In this document: piece after piece, positions 33,566 through 45,870 of the stretch
How positions within the stretch are numbered: the first letter of the stretch is position 1
Layout: every line of letters begins with the position of its first letter
Origin: Amphiduros pacificus
Lineage: Eukaryota; Annelida; Polychaeta; Phyllodocida; Hesionidae
Assembly: GCA_949316495.1 (NCBI GenBank)
Contig: OX439007.1
Coordinates: 9,018,049 to 9,082,048, forward strand
Length of the DNA: 64,000 nt
Direction of reading: 5' to 3'
Position numbers and translations under genes: made by a program
The notes under the pieces: model-generated
Told to the model about the DNA's origin: nothing
Database searches by the model: none
What the model saw: the letters and a program-made list of their open reading frames with translations, nothing else

Positions 33566-36500
33566 ATGGCTGATCTGAAACTGTATTCATTCAATGTTAG
33601 GGGAATCAGGGACAGTGTTAAAAGGAAAAACATTTTCAGACACCTGTTAGACAAGTATCCAAAATGCATTTACTTGCTTCGGGAAACACACAGCACAGAT
33701 GAGATTGAGTCAGAGTGGGAGAAAGAATGGAAAGGTGACATATACTTTGCACATGGTAAAAATGATGCTTGTGGAGTTGCAGTATTAATTGGCCCAGACC
33801 TTGATATCAAAGTATATGTGGTAGACAGTGATGATGAGGGACGTTTTATTGTCGTAAAAATAACATGTACTGATAATCAGGAATTTTTTATTTGTAATGT
33901 ATATGCACCTACACGTAATAAGGTACAAGAACAGCTTGCCTTTTTCAATTTTGTCAAAAACTCAATTGCTAAACTGGACTTAGTAATGGCTGGAGATTAT
34001 AATACTATATTTGATCCACTGGCTCATATCCTCACACTTGTGTAATTATATGAAATATGTAGATGTATATCCAGGAATTAAATCTGACCACAGTATCATT
34101 TTTGTAAACATCTCTAATATAAACTTAAAGAGCGGCAGGGGCTTTTGGGAATTTAATTCTAAGTTGCTACACGATATTGATTATGTTGAAAAGACCAGGG
34201 AAATGATTGAATCACTTTAGGCTGAAACTGTCACATTTGCTGATAAGCAGTTGAGATGGGAGTATATCAAATTACAAATTCGAAGTTTTACACTACAATA
34301 TGCATCTCAAAAGAGTAAAGAGAGGCAAGTCTTTAAAAATAATTTAGAACAAGAACTGATATCTCTGGAGGATAAGCTCCACCGTGGTATGACTAGTGAC
34401 ATATTGGACCAGTATATTTCCATTAAGGAAGAGATTGAAAAAATTGAAGAGATAGAAACAAAAGGAGCCATTCTGAGGTCAAAAATTAAATGGTCAGAGG
34501 CAGGTGAGAAGAATACTAAATATTTTTTGAATTTAGAGAAAAGAAATGCTGTCGACAAACACATATATCAATTAGAATTAAGAGATGGCACACTATGCAC
34601 TGACTCAAAACTAATTCTTAATTTTTATGAAAATCTATACTCTGATTCAAAGAAGGATTATAATGTTGGTCAATCTGAATTTGATGTTATGAACATACCT
34701 CATCCTATGCTATCAGATAATGAGAGAGAAATATGTGAAGGTCTAGTAACAGAAGTTGAATGTGCTAAGGCTCTCTTGGATATGAAAAATGGCAAATCTC
34801 CTGGGTGCGATGGATTTAATGTAGAGTTTTACAAATTTTTCTGGAAAAATATTAAATACACTGTTGCAAAAAGCATAAATTATGGATATGAAAAAGGTGA
34901 GCTGTCAGTTGATCAAAAACGTGGTATTATTATTCTCATACCAAAAAAGGGAAAGAAAAGAATACTGTTAAAGAACTGGAGACCTATTTCATTATTAAAC
35001 ATTGATTATAAGATACTTACTAAAAGTTTAGCACTCAGATTGCATAAGGTACTAGCATCTATTATCGATGCTGATCAAACAGGTTTTTTGAAAGGGAGAT
35101 ATATTGGTGACAATATAAGAACGATTTCCGACATTATTAACTATACCTCTATCAGGGATGACCCAGGAATCATCTTATTATTAGATTTTGAAAAAAACAT
35201 TTGATACTATTAAATGGTCATTCCTGATAGAGAGTCTTAGATCTTTTAACTTTGGTCCTACGTTTATTCAGTGGATTAAGACAATCTATTGTAATGCTGA
35301 GAGTACAGTCACCAATTATGGTAACACCACTGGATTATTTAAACTATATAGAGGAATAAGACAAGGCTGTCCTATTTCACCCTATCTGTTCATCATTGCA
35401 GTTGAAATAATGGCAAATGCCATCCGGAAAACAAGATCAATTAAAGGTATCAAAATCAATATGACTGAATTTAAAGTATCACAATTGGCAGATGACACTA
35501 CAATTTTTGTGTCTGACTTTGATTCAGTTGGTAAAGTCCTGAAACTAGTGAAGGAATTCTATAAGACGTCTGGTTTCAAATTAAATGTTGATAGAACCAC
35601 AGCAATGTGTATTGGTTCCCTAAAAAATTATGAATGTGAGAACAAGTATAATCTGAACTGGACAAATGGTCCGATCCATACACTTGGTATTACCGTAAGT
35701 GATGACCCACAAGTGATTATGCAGGATAACTTCATGCCTAGGTTAAAAGCAATTGACAATGTATTAACAATATGACATAGTAGAGGATTATCCCTAAAAG
35801 GAAAGGTGACTATCCTGAAGTCCTTAATTATTCCAAAGGTGTTGTATCCAATGTCAGTGTTACCTGTTCCTACCAATGTAGTTGAAATTATTGATAATAT
35901 GATTATAGACTATATATGGAGCCAGAGACGCCCAAAAAATAAAAGAGATGTTATTGTTCAGGATATAGAGAATGGTGGTATAAAGGTTCCTAGCTTCTCA
36001 GCAATGTTAGAAGCAAACAGAATTACATTGGTAAAGAGAATGTTATATAACCCTACATGTAAGTGGAGATGCATTTTCAGCCATGTCATAAAACCATTTT
36101 CATTGACACATTTTATTGAAAACCATCTGACTGATGAAACAATTAATTCAATTGCAATTCCTATCTATGTACAAGTTTTCCACCTTTGGAACTCTCTGCG
36201 GAAAGCACCATCTAACCCAGCTGAGTATCTTGAACAAATTATATGGAAAAATAAATATATACAGCTGCCTATTGCTCCTAAAAAGAAAAGATGTATATCT
36301 ATTCACTGGCCCAATTTATATTCAGCTGGTATTGTAAAAGTTTAAGACCTATTCAATGAGGATACATCATTTATTGATTTGTCTCAGTTTTGTAAAGAAA
36401 GAAATATTGCTTGTGACTTCCTAAAAGTCATCAAGGTTAAAAAAACGATACCAACAGAATAGGTAGCTGAAATTGCATCTCAACATTTACCCAGGTTTGC

Positions 36501-37510
36501 ACAATATTCACATAATTTTACTCTTAAATCGCCACAAGCAAACATTGTAATTAATCCAAATGTTAAACCCAAACAGATTTATAATCAGATAATTTTAAAT
36601 AGGTTCATAAAACAGACTGCACTCCAGCAGTGGGAAAATATTTTCTGTATTCAGGAAGAAGACTGGTCATCCATTTTTATACAGGCATATATAGCAACAA
36701 GAGAAACAAACTTGCAAAGCTTGCAATATAAATTCATTCATAGAATTATCCCTTGTAGAAAATGGCTGTAGATGCAAAGAATATATAGTGATCCAATTTG
36801 CCTGAGGTGTAATGCAAACCAAGTAGATGATATCTTACACCACTATGTGGAGTGCAGTGGGTTAAATGATCTCTGGCAAAGGTTAGAAGCATGGTGGAAC
36901 AAAAATGCTAATTATGAGATTAAGCTTTGTAATAAACATATTATCTTTGGATTGTATTATGATAATCACTTTTATAGTTTGTTTGTTTGTTTGTTTGGGG
37001 TTTTACATCACTTTCAACATTATTTCATTTTGTGATGAGACCTACTTGTAGCAAATATAGTGCTGCCTGACTGAATTGTCATGTCGCAGGTCCTTGACTT
37101 GACAACCCACCTGGTCACAGATTTACAAGGACAACGGGTTAACCCTTTTGGCACGGGCCTCAGCTCATATGGGAAATTGAATCATGAGTTCAATCTCGGC
37201 ATGGCTGGGGTTCGAACCCATGACCTTTGGATCACCACAGAGGAACTGGTGCTCGTAAGCTGGCCCTCTAACCAACTGCGCCACAGCCCATGGCCCCACT
37301 TTTATAGTAACGTCAATTATTTAATATTGCTGGCTAAATGGTAAGTACAGAAACAAATGTTCAAGGACCAAACTGTAGATTTTTATCACTTTCTTCCTAT
37401 ATTTAAATACAAACTAGAAATTGAAAAACTTATCTGTACAGAAAATGGCAACATTGACAACATTGAGAAATTCAATGGGAAATGGTTAGAAATTATGGAA
37501 AAACTATTAA
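33566..37510 (+). pseudogene. LINE E ORF2 (Tx1/L1-like endonuclease and reverse transcriptase)
   Basis: Starts MADLKLYSFNVRGIRD. Endonuclease pieces: RETHST, DACGVAVLIG, MAGDYNTIFDP, then a jump to GIKSDHSIIFVNI, so the middle-to-late endonuclease is deleted near 34020. Linker from 34251; reverse transcriptase with GKSPGCDGFNVEFYK, NWRPISLLNIDYKILTK, ADQTGFLKGRYIGDNIR, GIRQGCPISPYLFI and catalytic LADDTTIF (35487). C-terminal domain with CLRCN...DDILHHYVEC (36800), split by a SINE, resuming after 37309 with DFYHFLPIFKYKLEIEKLIC. The GRYIGDNIR and KYKLEIEK signatures are typical of Tx1/L1 LINEs. Frame changes at about 34010 and 35190 and stops at 34218, 35773, 36343, 36460 and 36768. Confidence 0.85.
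36979..37296 (-). mobile_element. tRNA-derived SINE inserted in LINE E
   Basis: Full-length minus-strand copy from an AAAC tail (read as TTTG repeat at 36979) to a head ending near 37296. Flanked by CACTTTTATAGT at 36967-36978 and 37297-37308. It interrupts the C-terminal part of LINE E ORF2 and so is younger than LINE E. Confidence 0.9.
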
Positions 37511-37516
37511 TATATT

Positions 37517-37518
<2 letters not shown>

Positions 37519-37562
<44 letters not shown>

Positions 37563-37567
37563 ATATA
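37519..37567. repeat. TA microsatellite in the LINE E 3' end
   Basis: About 49 bp of TA/AT repeat just after the ORF2 end and before the poly(A) tail of LINE E. Confidence 0.9.
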
Positions 37568-37669
37568 TGTCAAATGGCACATTGAATTGTATATGCACCA
37601 GGTCCTACATATAAGTTAGAAAAGACAATAAAAACTTTATGAGAAAAAAAAAAATAGTCATCCCACCTG

Positions 37670-39600
37670 AAGGGTGAATGGTTAATGATTAGCGCTATGG
37701 TGAAGCTAAGGGTTAGCGATTAGAACAAGTAGTAGGGCGAGTCATGAGTTTAGTAGTACGTTATACCGTGGTTAATGCAACTTGCGTGTTGTGGAAAATA
37801 TCAAACGGCGTTTGTTAACCTCATACTATATAATTATTCCTTATCTATCATTTTCATTTAAGATTAATCATATCAGAAACTCAGAAATATTTAATGAATG
37901 TAAAACATTATACAATTATCTAGAGTGGATTTCCAATATCAGCATATAGGCAAATTTGATTAGTGCGGGACAGAATCTATGCCGTACAAGTACAATGTTA
38001 GTCATAATTCATTTAACGTTTTCAATCAGTAAAACATGTCTATACGTCAGATGTTACAAATCTCTAGGATTCAATATACTTGAGTGTAACGAGTCAGTGA
38101 TTGGGTCACGAATTCAAAAAAAAAGTCATCCAACTTGCAATTATCAGTACGTCCCAGTGCGATCAGTAATATCAGTGGCCTCTATACTATCAACATCTCA
38201 GTCATATTAAATGTATATAGTATCAATTATTATTTGTATCACCTGCTTTTACGGACCTAATGCCGAAATCTTTCAGGATTATCCGAGAACAGTAAGTCTA
38301 CTCTGTGTGGCTACACTGTCTTCGTAACTTGTGACTAGTTACGGAATCAAATAAAAAAATGTCTTGTACCATACAAATATATCTGTCAGAGTCACCTGCT
38401 TTTCACGGTCGTCGTGCCTAAATCTATCAGGATTATGCCAGAACGATCAAACCTACCACAGCATGGCTTCACCGTCATTGTAACTTATTATTGTTGCTGC
38501 AATATGGTAGGAAAAATCATCTATCTCTCAACTTAAGCCTGTACAAGCATAAAATATCTATAGTCATAAGTAATCATTGTACCATAGTCCGTCAAGTCAT
38601 GAAATCATGGTGAAGGGAAACCAGAAATGAACAAGACATATTGGTACCACCATAAATGAGGAAACAATCAAAGAATCAAGAATACTCACGGTTAATCTTC
38701 AGAAAACTCAAATTACTGGCCAGTCGGCAATACACAAGATAACTTGATGTATGAAATTGTTGTCAACTGAAGTAGAGGAACGAAGTACACAGGATGAAGC
38801 CGAGATGTCAGCGTAGGGGAGTGCAGGAGACAAGTGAAGTCAGAAGACAATTGAAGTCAACTTCACCACTCCGTCACACATACACCACACATCCAACGCA
38901 CACAGTCCTAACACGGCTGCAGGGTGTAAATTAACTGACGTAGGTCACAGGTTGAGAAAAGTCAATTGGCACATCAAAAGCAATATTTCTCAAAAGGGTA
39001 TTTTTAGTACATAATTTACGTAGGTCTATTAGCCTTGGACATTGTCACTTAGTGAACAACGGCCTTTTCGAATAGTGGCGCTCTGAGAGCGGTCAAACAC
39101 AGAGATCAAGAGTTATTACTGCAATTCATATTCTAAAAAATAAGAGCTACTGTGTCAAAAGGTCAAATCTGCATCAATCTGCACTTAGTCGAAATTAATG
39201 TTGTTCTAAACAGAGGGTGACCAGGTCAGGGAGAGGGTATGAATCATCAAATATGAGTTAGTCACCAATCGCAAACCTGACATAAAATGGAAATCGACTA
39301 TTCATAGAAACCCTATTGCGAGTGCAGTTTTCTAACAACCCAAATGTGAAATTTCAGTTTTAGGGAAATTGTATAAGAAGGAATAATCATATATATGAAC
39401 ACTGTATCGGCAGGAAACGAATATTACTTCTTACGTTCACGAATTGAACAACCTTGAGCCTGTTTATTCGGGAAAGAGAAAGGTTCCCACAAATTATGCT
39501 TTTTGTCGTTTCAAAATTTGTTCAATCTCATATTGCGAATCAGACTCATTGTCATCATTTTCAGTGTCAGAGCTAAGGGGTCTACAACATGTGTCTCATC
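37670..39600 (-). other. Gypsy element: region between integrase and env-like part
   Basis: About 1.9 kb, AT-rich, contiguous with 30908 before LINE E arrived. A motif pair TCACCTGCTTTT...TCAGGATTAT occurs twice (about 38240 and 38392). No clear coding stretch is recognised. Confidence 0.4.
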
Positions 39601-41520
39601 TACCGAATTTTGAGAATCGGCTAGGTTAGTTTTTGACAAAAGGTCTGTGGGATCACTTGGGAGATCATTTCCCGATGTAACACGGTCTTCGAATTGAAGC
39701 TGGGGACAGGGCGGTCAAAGCTTGTAATACAAGGGCGAAATCGGTTAACATGTATTGAAGAATTCGTCTCAACATGCATATCACAAGCACAGACTTCAAC
39801 GGAGCAGTTTGCTCGATCAAATAATATGGACCACACTGTATGGCGATTTAAGCTTCCTGCCAGGGACTTTAGTAGCAGGAGAATAAATCCACAATTTATC
39901 ACCAACCTGAAAATGCCAACCTTTGTTTTTCATGTCATGATAAGATTTCATCTTAGAATGCATTACCTCGTTTTCTTTGGCCCACTTACGTGCTGTCTCG
40001 ACATGTTCAAACATGTTCTTCACGTTATGACGGACAGAAGGGCTAGGGTGGGTAGGGTCAGGGAGTGCTGTCTCGAAAGGATGTTTGGCATCTCTACCTG
40101 TCATCAAGAAGAGAGGGCTATACATCGTAGCCTGATGGACAGAAGCATAGCGAACAGAGCGGACGGGAGGAATAAATCCCACGATGTAGGTTTGTCATGA
40201 TAGAGACGTGTCAAGTTTTTAGAAATAGACTGCACGTTTTGTTCTGCTATGCCGTTACTGCGAGGGCAGTATGGCATTGTCATGACCTTTCTGGCGGCCA
40301 TTAACTTGCAAAGTTCTTCAGCAATTACGCTGGCATAACAACCACCACTATCACTAACAATAGATTCTACATTTCCCCATCTACACCAAATATCTTCAAA
40401 AAGACCTGGTAAGATCTGGTAAGGGAAAAGCCTTCGGAAAATGAGTGAGGGCATCTTGGAAAACAGAAGAGGGACTATAAGATCAGTGTGGACCCGCTGA
40501 AAGGTTCGAGAGACAGGGATGGGCTGAAGCAATCCCTTCCTGTTTTTCGGCAGTTTACTTGCTACAAACATGACAAGATTGTACCCAGTTCATGATATCA
40601 CTATGCATTCCTGGCCAATAATATTTCTGTCGTATTGTGGAGTAAAGTTTATCTGTTCCTAAATGAGCACCCATTGAGCTGTCATGAATAGAGACGTGTC
40701 AAGTTTTTAGAAATAGACTGCACGTTTTGTTCTGCTATGCCGTTACTGCGAGGGCAGTATGGCATTGTCATGACCTTTCTGGCGGCCATTAACTTGCAAA
40801 GTTCTTCAGCAATTACGCTGGCATAACAACCACCACTATCACTAACAATAGATTCTACATTTCCCCATCTACACCAAATATCTTCAAAAAGACCTGGTAA
40901 GATCTGGTAAGGGAAAAGCCTTCGGAAAATGAGTGAGGGCATCTTGGAAAACAGAAGAGGGACTATAAGATCAGTGTGGACCCGCTGAAAGGTTCGAGAG
41001 ACAGGGATGGGCTGAAGCAATCCCTTCCTGTTTTTCGGCAGTTTACTTGCTACAAACATGACAAGATTGTACCCAGTTCATGATATCACTATGCATTCCT
41101 GGCCAATAATATTTCTGTCGTATTGTGGAGTAAAGTTTATCTGTTCCTAAATGAGCACCCATTGAGCTGTCATGAAACGCCTCGAGAAACTTGTGGCGCA
41201 AAGTAGGAGGAGTGACTAACTGTGTCTTACACCTATCTTTCGCAAGTCCTCTACCTGGCATAATGTAGAGATGGAACAAAACACCTTCTTTCAAGTAATA
41301 ATCATCGTGGGCACGTTGAGTGGAGGAGAGGACAGCCTTTTTTAAGTAAGCAATGAGGGGTTGAAGGGTGGGTTCTGACATTTGTTTTTCACTAATAGCA
41401 TCAAACGTATATGTGTCCTTAACAACTTGGTTAAAATCAATTAAGGAAGAGCGGGCATTATCTAGTGAGCTATGAGGCGTGCCGTCGGTTTTGGCTATAT
41501 CTGACACAGCGGCCAATTTG
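39600..41520 (-). pseudogene. Gypsy element: integrase region
   Basis: Minus-strand integrase features: zinc-binding H..H..C..C (HLGTDKLYSTIRQKYYWPGM, then CHVCSK), core catalytic blocks (RVHTDLI-type and FSDSGG-type motifs, YCPRSNGIAEQ), and a C-terminal chromatin-side part (VGDKLWIYSPATK). Fossil; broken. Confidence 0.8.
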
Positions 41521-42640
41521 AGTTCTAGCTCCGGGGTGGGACTTGTTTGAGGGGTTTACGTGCGACGGCTCAAGCTGTCAGCATGTGGAATATAACTACC
41601 CTGTCCACAGAATGCGATAACCCGTTCAATCCCATCTTGCACCTGACTCAAAACATTTCCAATGGCAAAAAGACTAGCATCAATGGTGATAATGAAAGGA
41701 TTGTCATCTTCAATGCGGGGAAAAGCTAAAATTGGTGCAGAGACTAACTAAGCCTTGAGAGCATCGAAAGCTGCCTGCTTTGTATCAACCCACGCGAAGG
41801 TACATTTCTTGCTGGTAAGAATATTGAGGGGCTGTGCTTTTTTTGCGTAACCTTCTACAAATCGACGATAATATCCTGACAAACCAAGGAAAGCTCTAAC
41901 GTCTTTACAAGAAGTGGGGACAGGATAATCGTCAACAGCCTTTGTTTTGTCAACCTCTATACCATTTTTTGAGATTAGGTGCCCGAGATATTTGAACTGT
42001 TTCCTAGCAACGCATACTTGGATAAAGCCGCCCATCCGGTCCAATGTGCTAATCTGACTTGATTTACGAGCACCTAAACTATCTAACGTATCCTGTATGT
42101 GTGGCAAAGGAAATGAATCAGGAACTATGACCTCATATAACTTCCTAAAGTCTATGCACATACGGTAGGAAACCGTACCGTCTGATGCCGGTTTCTCTAC
42201 AAGAACAGCGGGAAAAGCCCAGGGGCTGTTTGAAGGGCGAATAATGTCCTTATCAACGAGTCGCTGGACCTCTTTGTCAATAATACCTCTTTGTTTGTAC
42301 CCAGCACTATAAGGTCAAAGCTTGATGGGGCTAACCACACCTTTTAAATAAATGGTATGTTAGTACAACGCTTGTGTCACCAAATTTACCATCTCTGGTA
42401 GTAAATATGTCACTAAATGAAGAAATGAGACTTTTAAGTGATTCTTTCTGAGCAGGGGTCAAATCAGACTGAGTGAGGTCAATTTTAAGATGAGAGCCAG
42501 AATCAACATGTGGGGCAGAGATTTGAGCTGCTTCGATATTTTCACGGCCTGCAGAGCTGTCAGTTTCCCCATGCAAGATCGAGAGAGGGAAGCTCTTGAG
42601 GCTCAGACCCAAGTGGTATCGGGTCAAAATATCCAACTAA
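41520..42640 (-). pseudogene. Gypsy element: reverse transcriptase and RNase H region
   Basis: Minus-strand motifs of Ty3/Gypsy polymerase in order, including DFRKLYEVIVPDSFPLPHI, FKYLGHLISKNGIEVD, VRAFLGLSGYYRRFVEGYA and FAWVDTKQAAFDALK, followed by RNase H remnants. Family assignment to Ty3/Gypsy is secure. Fossil; broken. Confidence 0.85.
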
Positions 42641-42759
42641 AAACACCTTTTTGCAGGGTAACTGCTGTGTCACTCATGTGCATTAATCTTACAGGTTCGT
42701 GTTGGTCTTGAACGGACGCGAAGACCCGTGCCATAGCAATTTCAGGATACAAAGGTAAT

Positions 42760-43515
42760 TCATTTTTCATGGTACACACCCCCAGCACACCTGGTATATT
42801 CCCGGTCTAACACGAGCCTGATATATTCAGATTTAGCGGGAATTTTGATGGTCTCTGATAAGCGTAACTTGGGATTCAATTTCATGGCAATACTACGTCG
42901 TTCGTAGGCCAAAACTACACCGTAATCAGCAAAGAAATCTCGGCCTAAAATGATAGGATATTGGAGGTCTTGTACTCCTTGGAAACAAACAGTGCAGGGC
43001 TGGTTACCAATTTTGATGTCGATTAGTGTTTGAAAATGAAAAGGAATAGAGCTACCCTCCGCAACAACTACTTGCTTGCTTTGTGATGATTCCACGGGAA
43101 GTGATTTGTCTGGAAACAATTTATGCAAAGAGTCGAAAGTAATAATGCTGCGCTGTGCACCTGTATCAAATAAAGCAAGTATAGTACTAAATTCAGTAGC
43201 GATCTCAATTCTACTATCCTGGGAGAGAAGGATGAAATCAACGTCGTCAGTCGTAAGTTCAGACGTTGATCTCTTCGTCACTAATGGATTGACAGGCACC
43301 TCTTGTGTGATTTGTGAACAGTGTGGACTCGAGGGCATATCTGCGAGATAACAGTGAACCTCGTTCAATATTTCTGATTTACTCTGAACTTTTGATATAT
43401 TAAACGAATCACTACTCCTATCGCGTGGCCCATGGTCTATTGTCAGGCTGTCCCATAGGGCGACGCTGATCGCCCCAGGAAGGGCGCCTGAAGTCATTTC
43501 GACCATTACCTTCAA
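42760..43515 (-). pseudogene. Gypsy element: protease region
   Basis: Retropepsin-like segment with the active-site block ALFDTGAQRSIITF and the flap-side/second block PIILGRDFFADYGVVL, lying between gag zinc knuckles and reverse transcriptase as expected. Fossil. Confidence 0.85.
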
Positions 43516-44106
43516 ACCTATTTCCTAAATAAGACCTATTGTGATAATAACGGTCTGGATTGTCACCGGAACCATAGCGATTATTAAACCTGTTGGACCT
43601 ATTACCAAACCTGGCAGGCCCACAATCAAAATGATTTTGTGGTCCGCGGGATCTCATGGTGCATTGAACGGACATGTGGTTGCTTCTGCCACAATGAATG
43701 CAGTTATGCCGGGCTTTGCAATCACGAAGCCAATGGCCGAAATTTTTGCAGAAGAAACAGGAAGTCTCGTCAGGCTCTTGTGGCGATTTGAGGCTTTGAA
43801 CTTCCTTCGTCACATCAGCAACTTCTTCCCTGATTGCTGCGAGTGTGGAAGTTTGCTAGGACAGAAACTGAGAGGTCATGTCAGGCGTTTCAAAACCATT
43901 TAAGGTCATGGAAGAGTCACCAGACATTGTACAAACCGTCTCGACTAATTTTATCTGCTGAATTGTGTCCTCCAGCAATTTTGGTGATTTGCCTACCACA
44001 AAAACTTTCAATTTGGGCAGAAGGCCTCGGATCAATATTTTCTTTGTCTCTATATCATCTTTTTGTAACCTCTGACATTGACTCAAAACATCATTGATAT
44101 ATGTTT
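43418..44106 (-). pseudogene. Gypsy element: gag 3' part with zinc knuckle
   Basis: Nucleocapsid-type CCHC motifs (CFFCKNFGHWLRDC and CIHCGRSNHMSVQC) followed by an Arg/Asn/Gly-rich tail. The rest of gag lies at 49940-50867, beyond the LINE B insertion. Fossil. Confidence 0.8.
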
Positions 44107-44122
44107 CGGCACTTTCCTCCCC

Positions 44123-44644
44123 TGTGGGTGCGGGGATTAAAGAATAGCCCCACTGCCCCCCAGCATGTCGTAAAAGGCGACTAAAGGGGCGTCCTGTTTG
44201 CCGTGGGATGCGACCTGTGTCGGGGAGGATATGGAATCCTGACGGGCTGAGCACTGGGCTGGTTTGGCAGTAATACCGGTCCAGTTGCAACACGCCTGTC
44301 TTGGATCCAAATGTTCACCAGACAGGCAGATCAGATTAGGCCTGGATCTGATTTAACCGGCTTGTGGTATATTTCCTTTAATATATTCTGGCTATTTGAT
44401 TTTTATTAATGATAATTTCAGTGTTTGAAATTTAGGAATAATTTTAAAATTTTTGATAAATATTTGCTGAAAGGAGATTACTGCTGATTGGGTCAATCGA
44501 GGGATATAAATAAAATCCGAAAGGGTGGAGTTTTTATTCTTAGAGTATGTCATGTTGGGTATCCTCACGGCGTCAGGGCTTGGAGTAACTGGCCCAGAAA
44601 GGCGTCCCCTTGTTGGGCTCCGTGGTGGGTAGGGGACCTAACTG
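44123..44644 (+). promoter_or_regulatory. LINE B 5' UTR
   Basis: About 520 bp between the 5' end of the element and ORF1. The first part is GC-rich with GTGCGGGGATTAAAG and GTCGTAAAAGGCGACTAAAG; the later part is AT-rich with GTTGGGCTCCGTGGTGGGT just before the start codon. LINEs of this kind use an internal promoter in the 5' UTR, so promoter activity is expected but not shown here. Confidence 0.5.
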
Positions 44645-44665
44645 ATGAAATATAAAAAAACACAC

Positions 44666-45868
44666 ATGGCGCAAAACAAACAAAAACGACCAAGGAATGA
44701 CATAGACAGCGACGATGATTCAAACAAAATAGAAAAATGGCCTAGATTTTTAATTGCGGAAAGTTCTGATGCTGAACATACCCTGGCAAAAATGTCCCCC
44801 TTTGCAATTGCAAAGGGGATACAAGGCATTGCCGGGGTACCAAAAACCGTTAAAAAGATGGGAAATAAATTATTGATTGAGGTTGAGCGGAAAAGCCATG
44901 CGGACAATCTACTACGATGCCGAATGTTGGCCACAGTTCCTGTTATTATAACAGCTCACAAAACTCTCAACAATAAAAAAGGAGTAATCAGATGCCCAGA
45001 TTTAGTGGGAGTTTCTGAGGAGGAGATAGTGGATGAGCTCAAAGACCAGGATGTTGTTCAATGCAAGCGGATATTTATAAAAAAGGACGGTGTCAAAATT
45101 CCAATCAATACGTTTATTCTGACATTTGAAGCAGCGCAGCTTCCAACATCTATTAAAGTTGGATATTTGAACGTTAGAGTTGATGTATTTATTCCAAACC
45201 CTCTGCGCTGCTTCAAGTGTCAGAGGTATGGACATGGATCTGATCGATGTAAAGGTAATGAAACATGTCCAAAATGTACCGCTCAGCACAGTGGAGACGA
45301 TTGTTCTTCAAATATAATAAAATGTGTCAATTGCCAAGGCAATCATCCATCGTATTCGCGGAATTGTCCTTCCTTTTTAAAAGAGAAGGAAATTCAGCGA
45401 ATACGACACACTGAAAATATATCTTTTCCAGAGGCACGGAAGCGAGTAGAAAGTTATAACACATCAAAGGCATCTTATGCCAGCTCTGTAAAAACTAAAG
45501 AAACAAAATCAATAGCAATTCAAACCGAAATTACATGGCCAATCGATGACAAAAATTATTCCTTTTTCACAAAAACCTCAAAATCTTCAGCTACATCTAC
45601 TCAGACCACGACATCCACTATCCCAGTAATACCTCAACCAACAGCAACATCCACTAAACCCTCTTCACAAGCTCCCTCAACATCATCCAATAATAAAAGT
45701 ATCAATAATAATAGACCAATACATAAATCAGACAAAAAAGAAAGCAAAGATCAAGTAAAAAGTAAGATAAATAGAAGTAAATCCTTGGAAAGGATGGACA
45801 CAGGTGATCCTTCAGATGTGAATTTTACTCCTGTGCACTCAAAGCATAATCGTAAACTTAATAAGTGA
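44666..45868 (+). CDS. LINE B ORF1, Gag-like RNA-binding protein with three CCHC knuckles
   Basis: Starts at MAQNKQKRPRNDIDSDDD; an in-frame ATG also exists at 44645. An RRM/PRE-C2HC-like N-terminal half (IAKGIQGIAGVPKTVKKMG; LLIEVERKSHADNLL) is followed by three zinc knuckles beginning at 45209 (CFKCQRYGHGSDRC, CPKCTAQHSGDDC, CVNCQGNHPSYSRNC) and a Ser/Thr-rich, basic C-terminus. The domain order matches ORF1 proteins of Jockey and I elements, which coat the element RNA. The frame is intact. The stop TGA at 45866 is followed two bases later by the first ORF2 ATG, suggesting termination-reinitiation. Confidence 0.9.
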   Translation: MAQNKQKRPRNDIDSDDDSNKIEKWPRFLIAESSDAEHTLAKMSPFAIAKGIQGIAGVPKTVKKMGNKLLIEVERKSHADNLLRCRMLATVPVIITAHKTLNNKKGVIRCPDLVGVSEEEIVDELKDQDVVQCKRIFIKKDGVKIPINTFILTFEAAQLPTSIKVGYLNVRVDVFIPNPLRCFKCQRYGHGSDRCKGNETCPKCTAQHSGDDCSSNIIKCVNCQGNHPSYSRNCPSFLKEKEIQRIRHTENISFPEARKRVESYNTSKASYASSVKTKETKSIAIQTEITWPIDDKNYSFFTKTSKSSATSTQTTTSTIPVIPQPTATSTKPSSQAPSTSSNNKSINNNRPIHKSDKKESKDQVKSKINRSKSLERMDTGDPSDVNFTPVHSKHNRKLNK

Positions 45869-45870
45869 TT

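Larger units (their letters stand above)
30925..37653 (+). mobile_element. LINE E: Tx1/L1-like LINE with a NADAR domain, full length but decayed
   Basis: Flanked by a 16-bp direct repeat ATAGTCATCCCACCTG at 30909-30924 and 37654-37669, and ending in a poly(A) run, so both ends are fixed. It carries an ORF1 (coiled coil and RRM/CTD), a NADAR domain in the ORF1 frame, a spacer of about 1.27 kb, and an ORF2 (endonuclease, reverse transcriptase, C-terminal domain). It is inserted in the Gypsy element between integrase and the env-like region and was later hit by a SINE (36979-37296) in its ORF2 end. Several stops and frameshifts disable it. Confidence 0.9.
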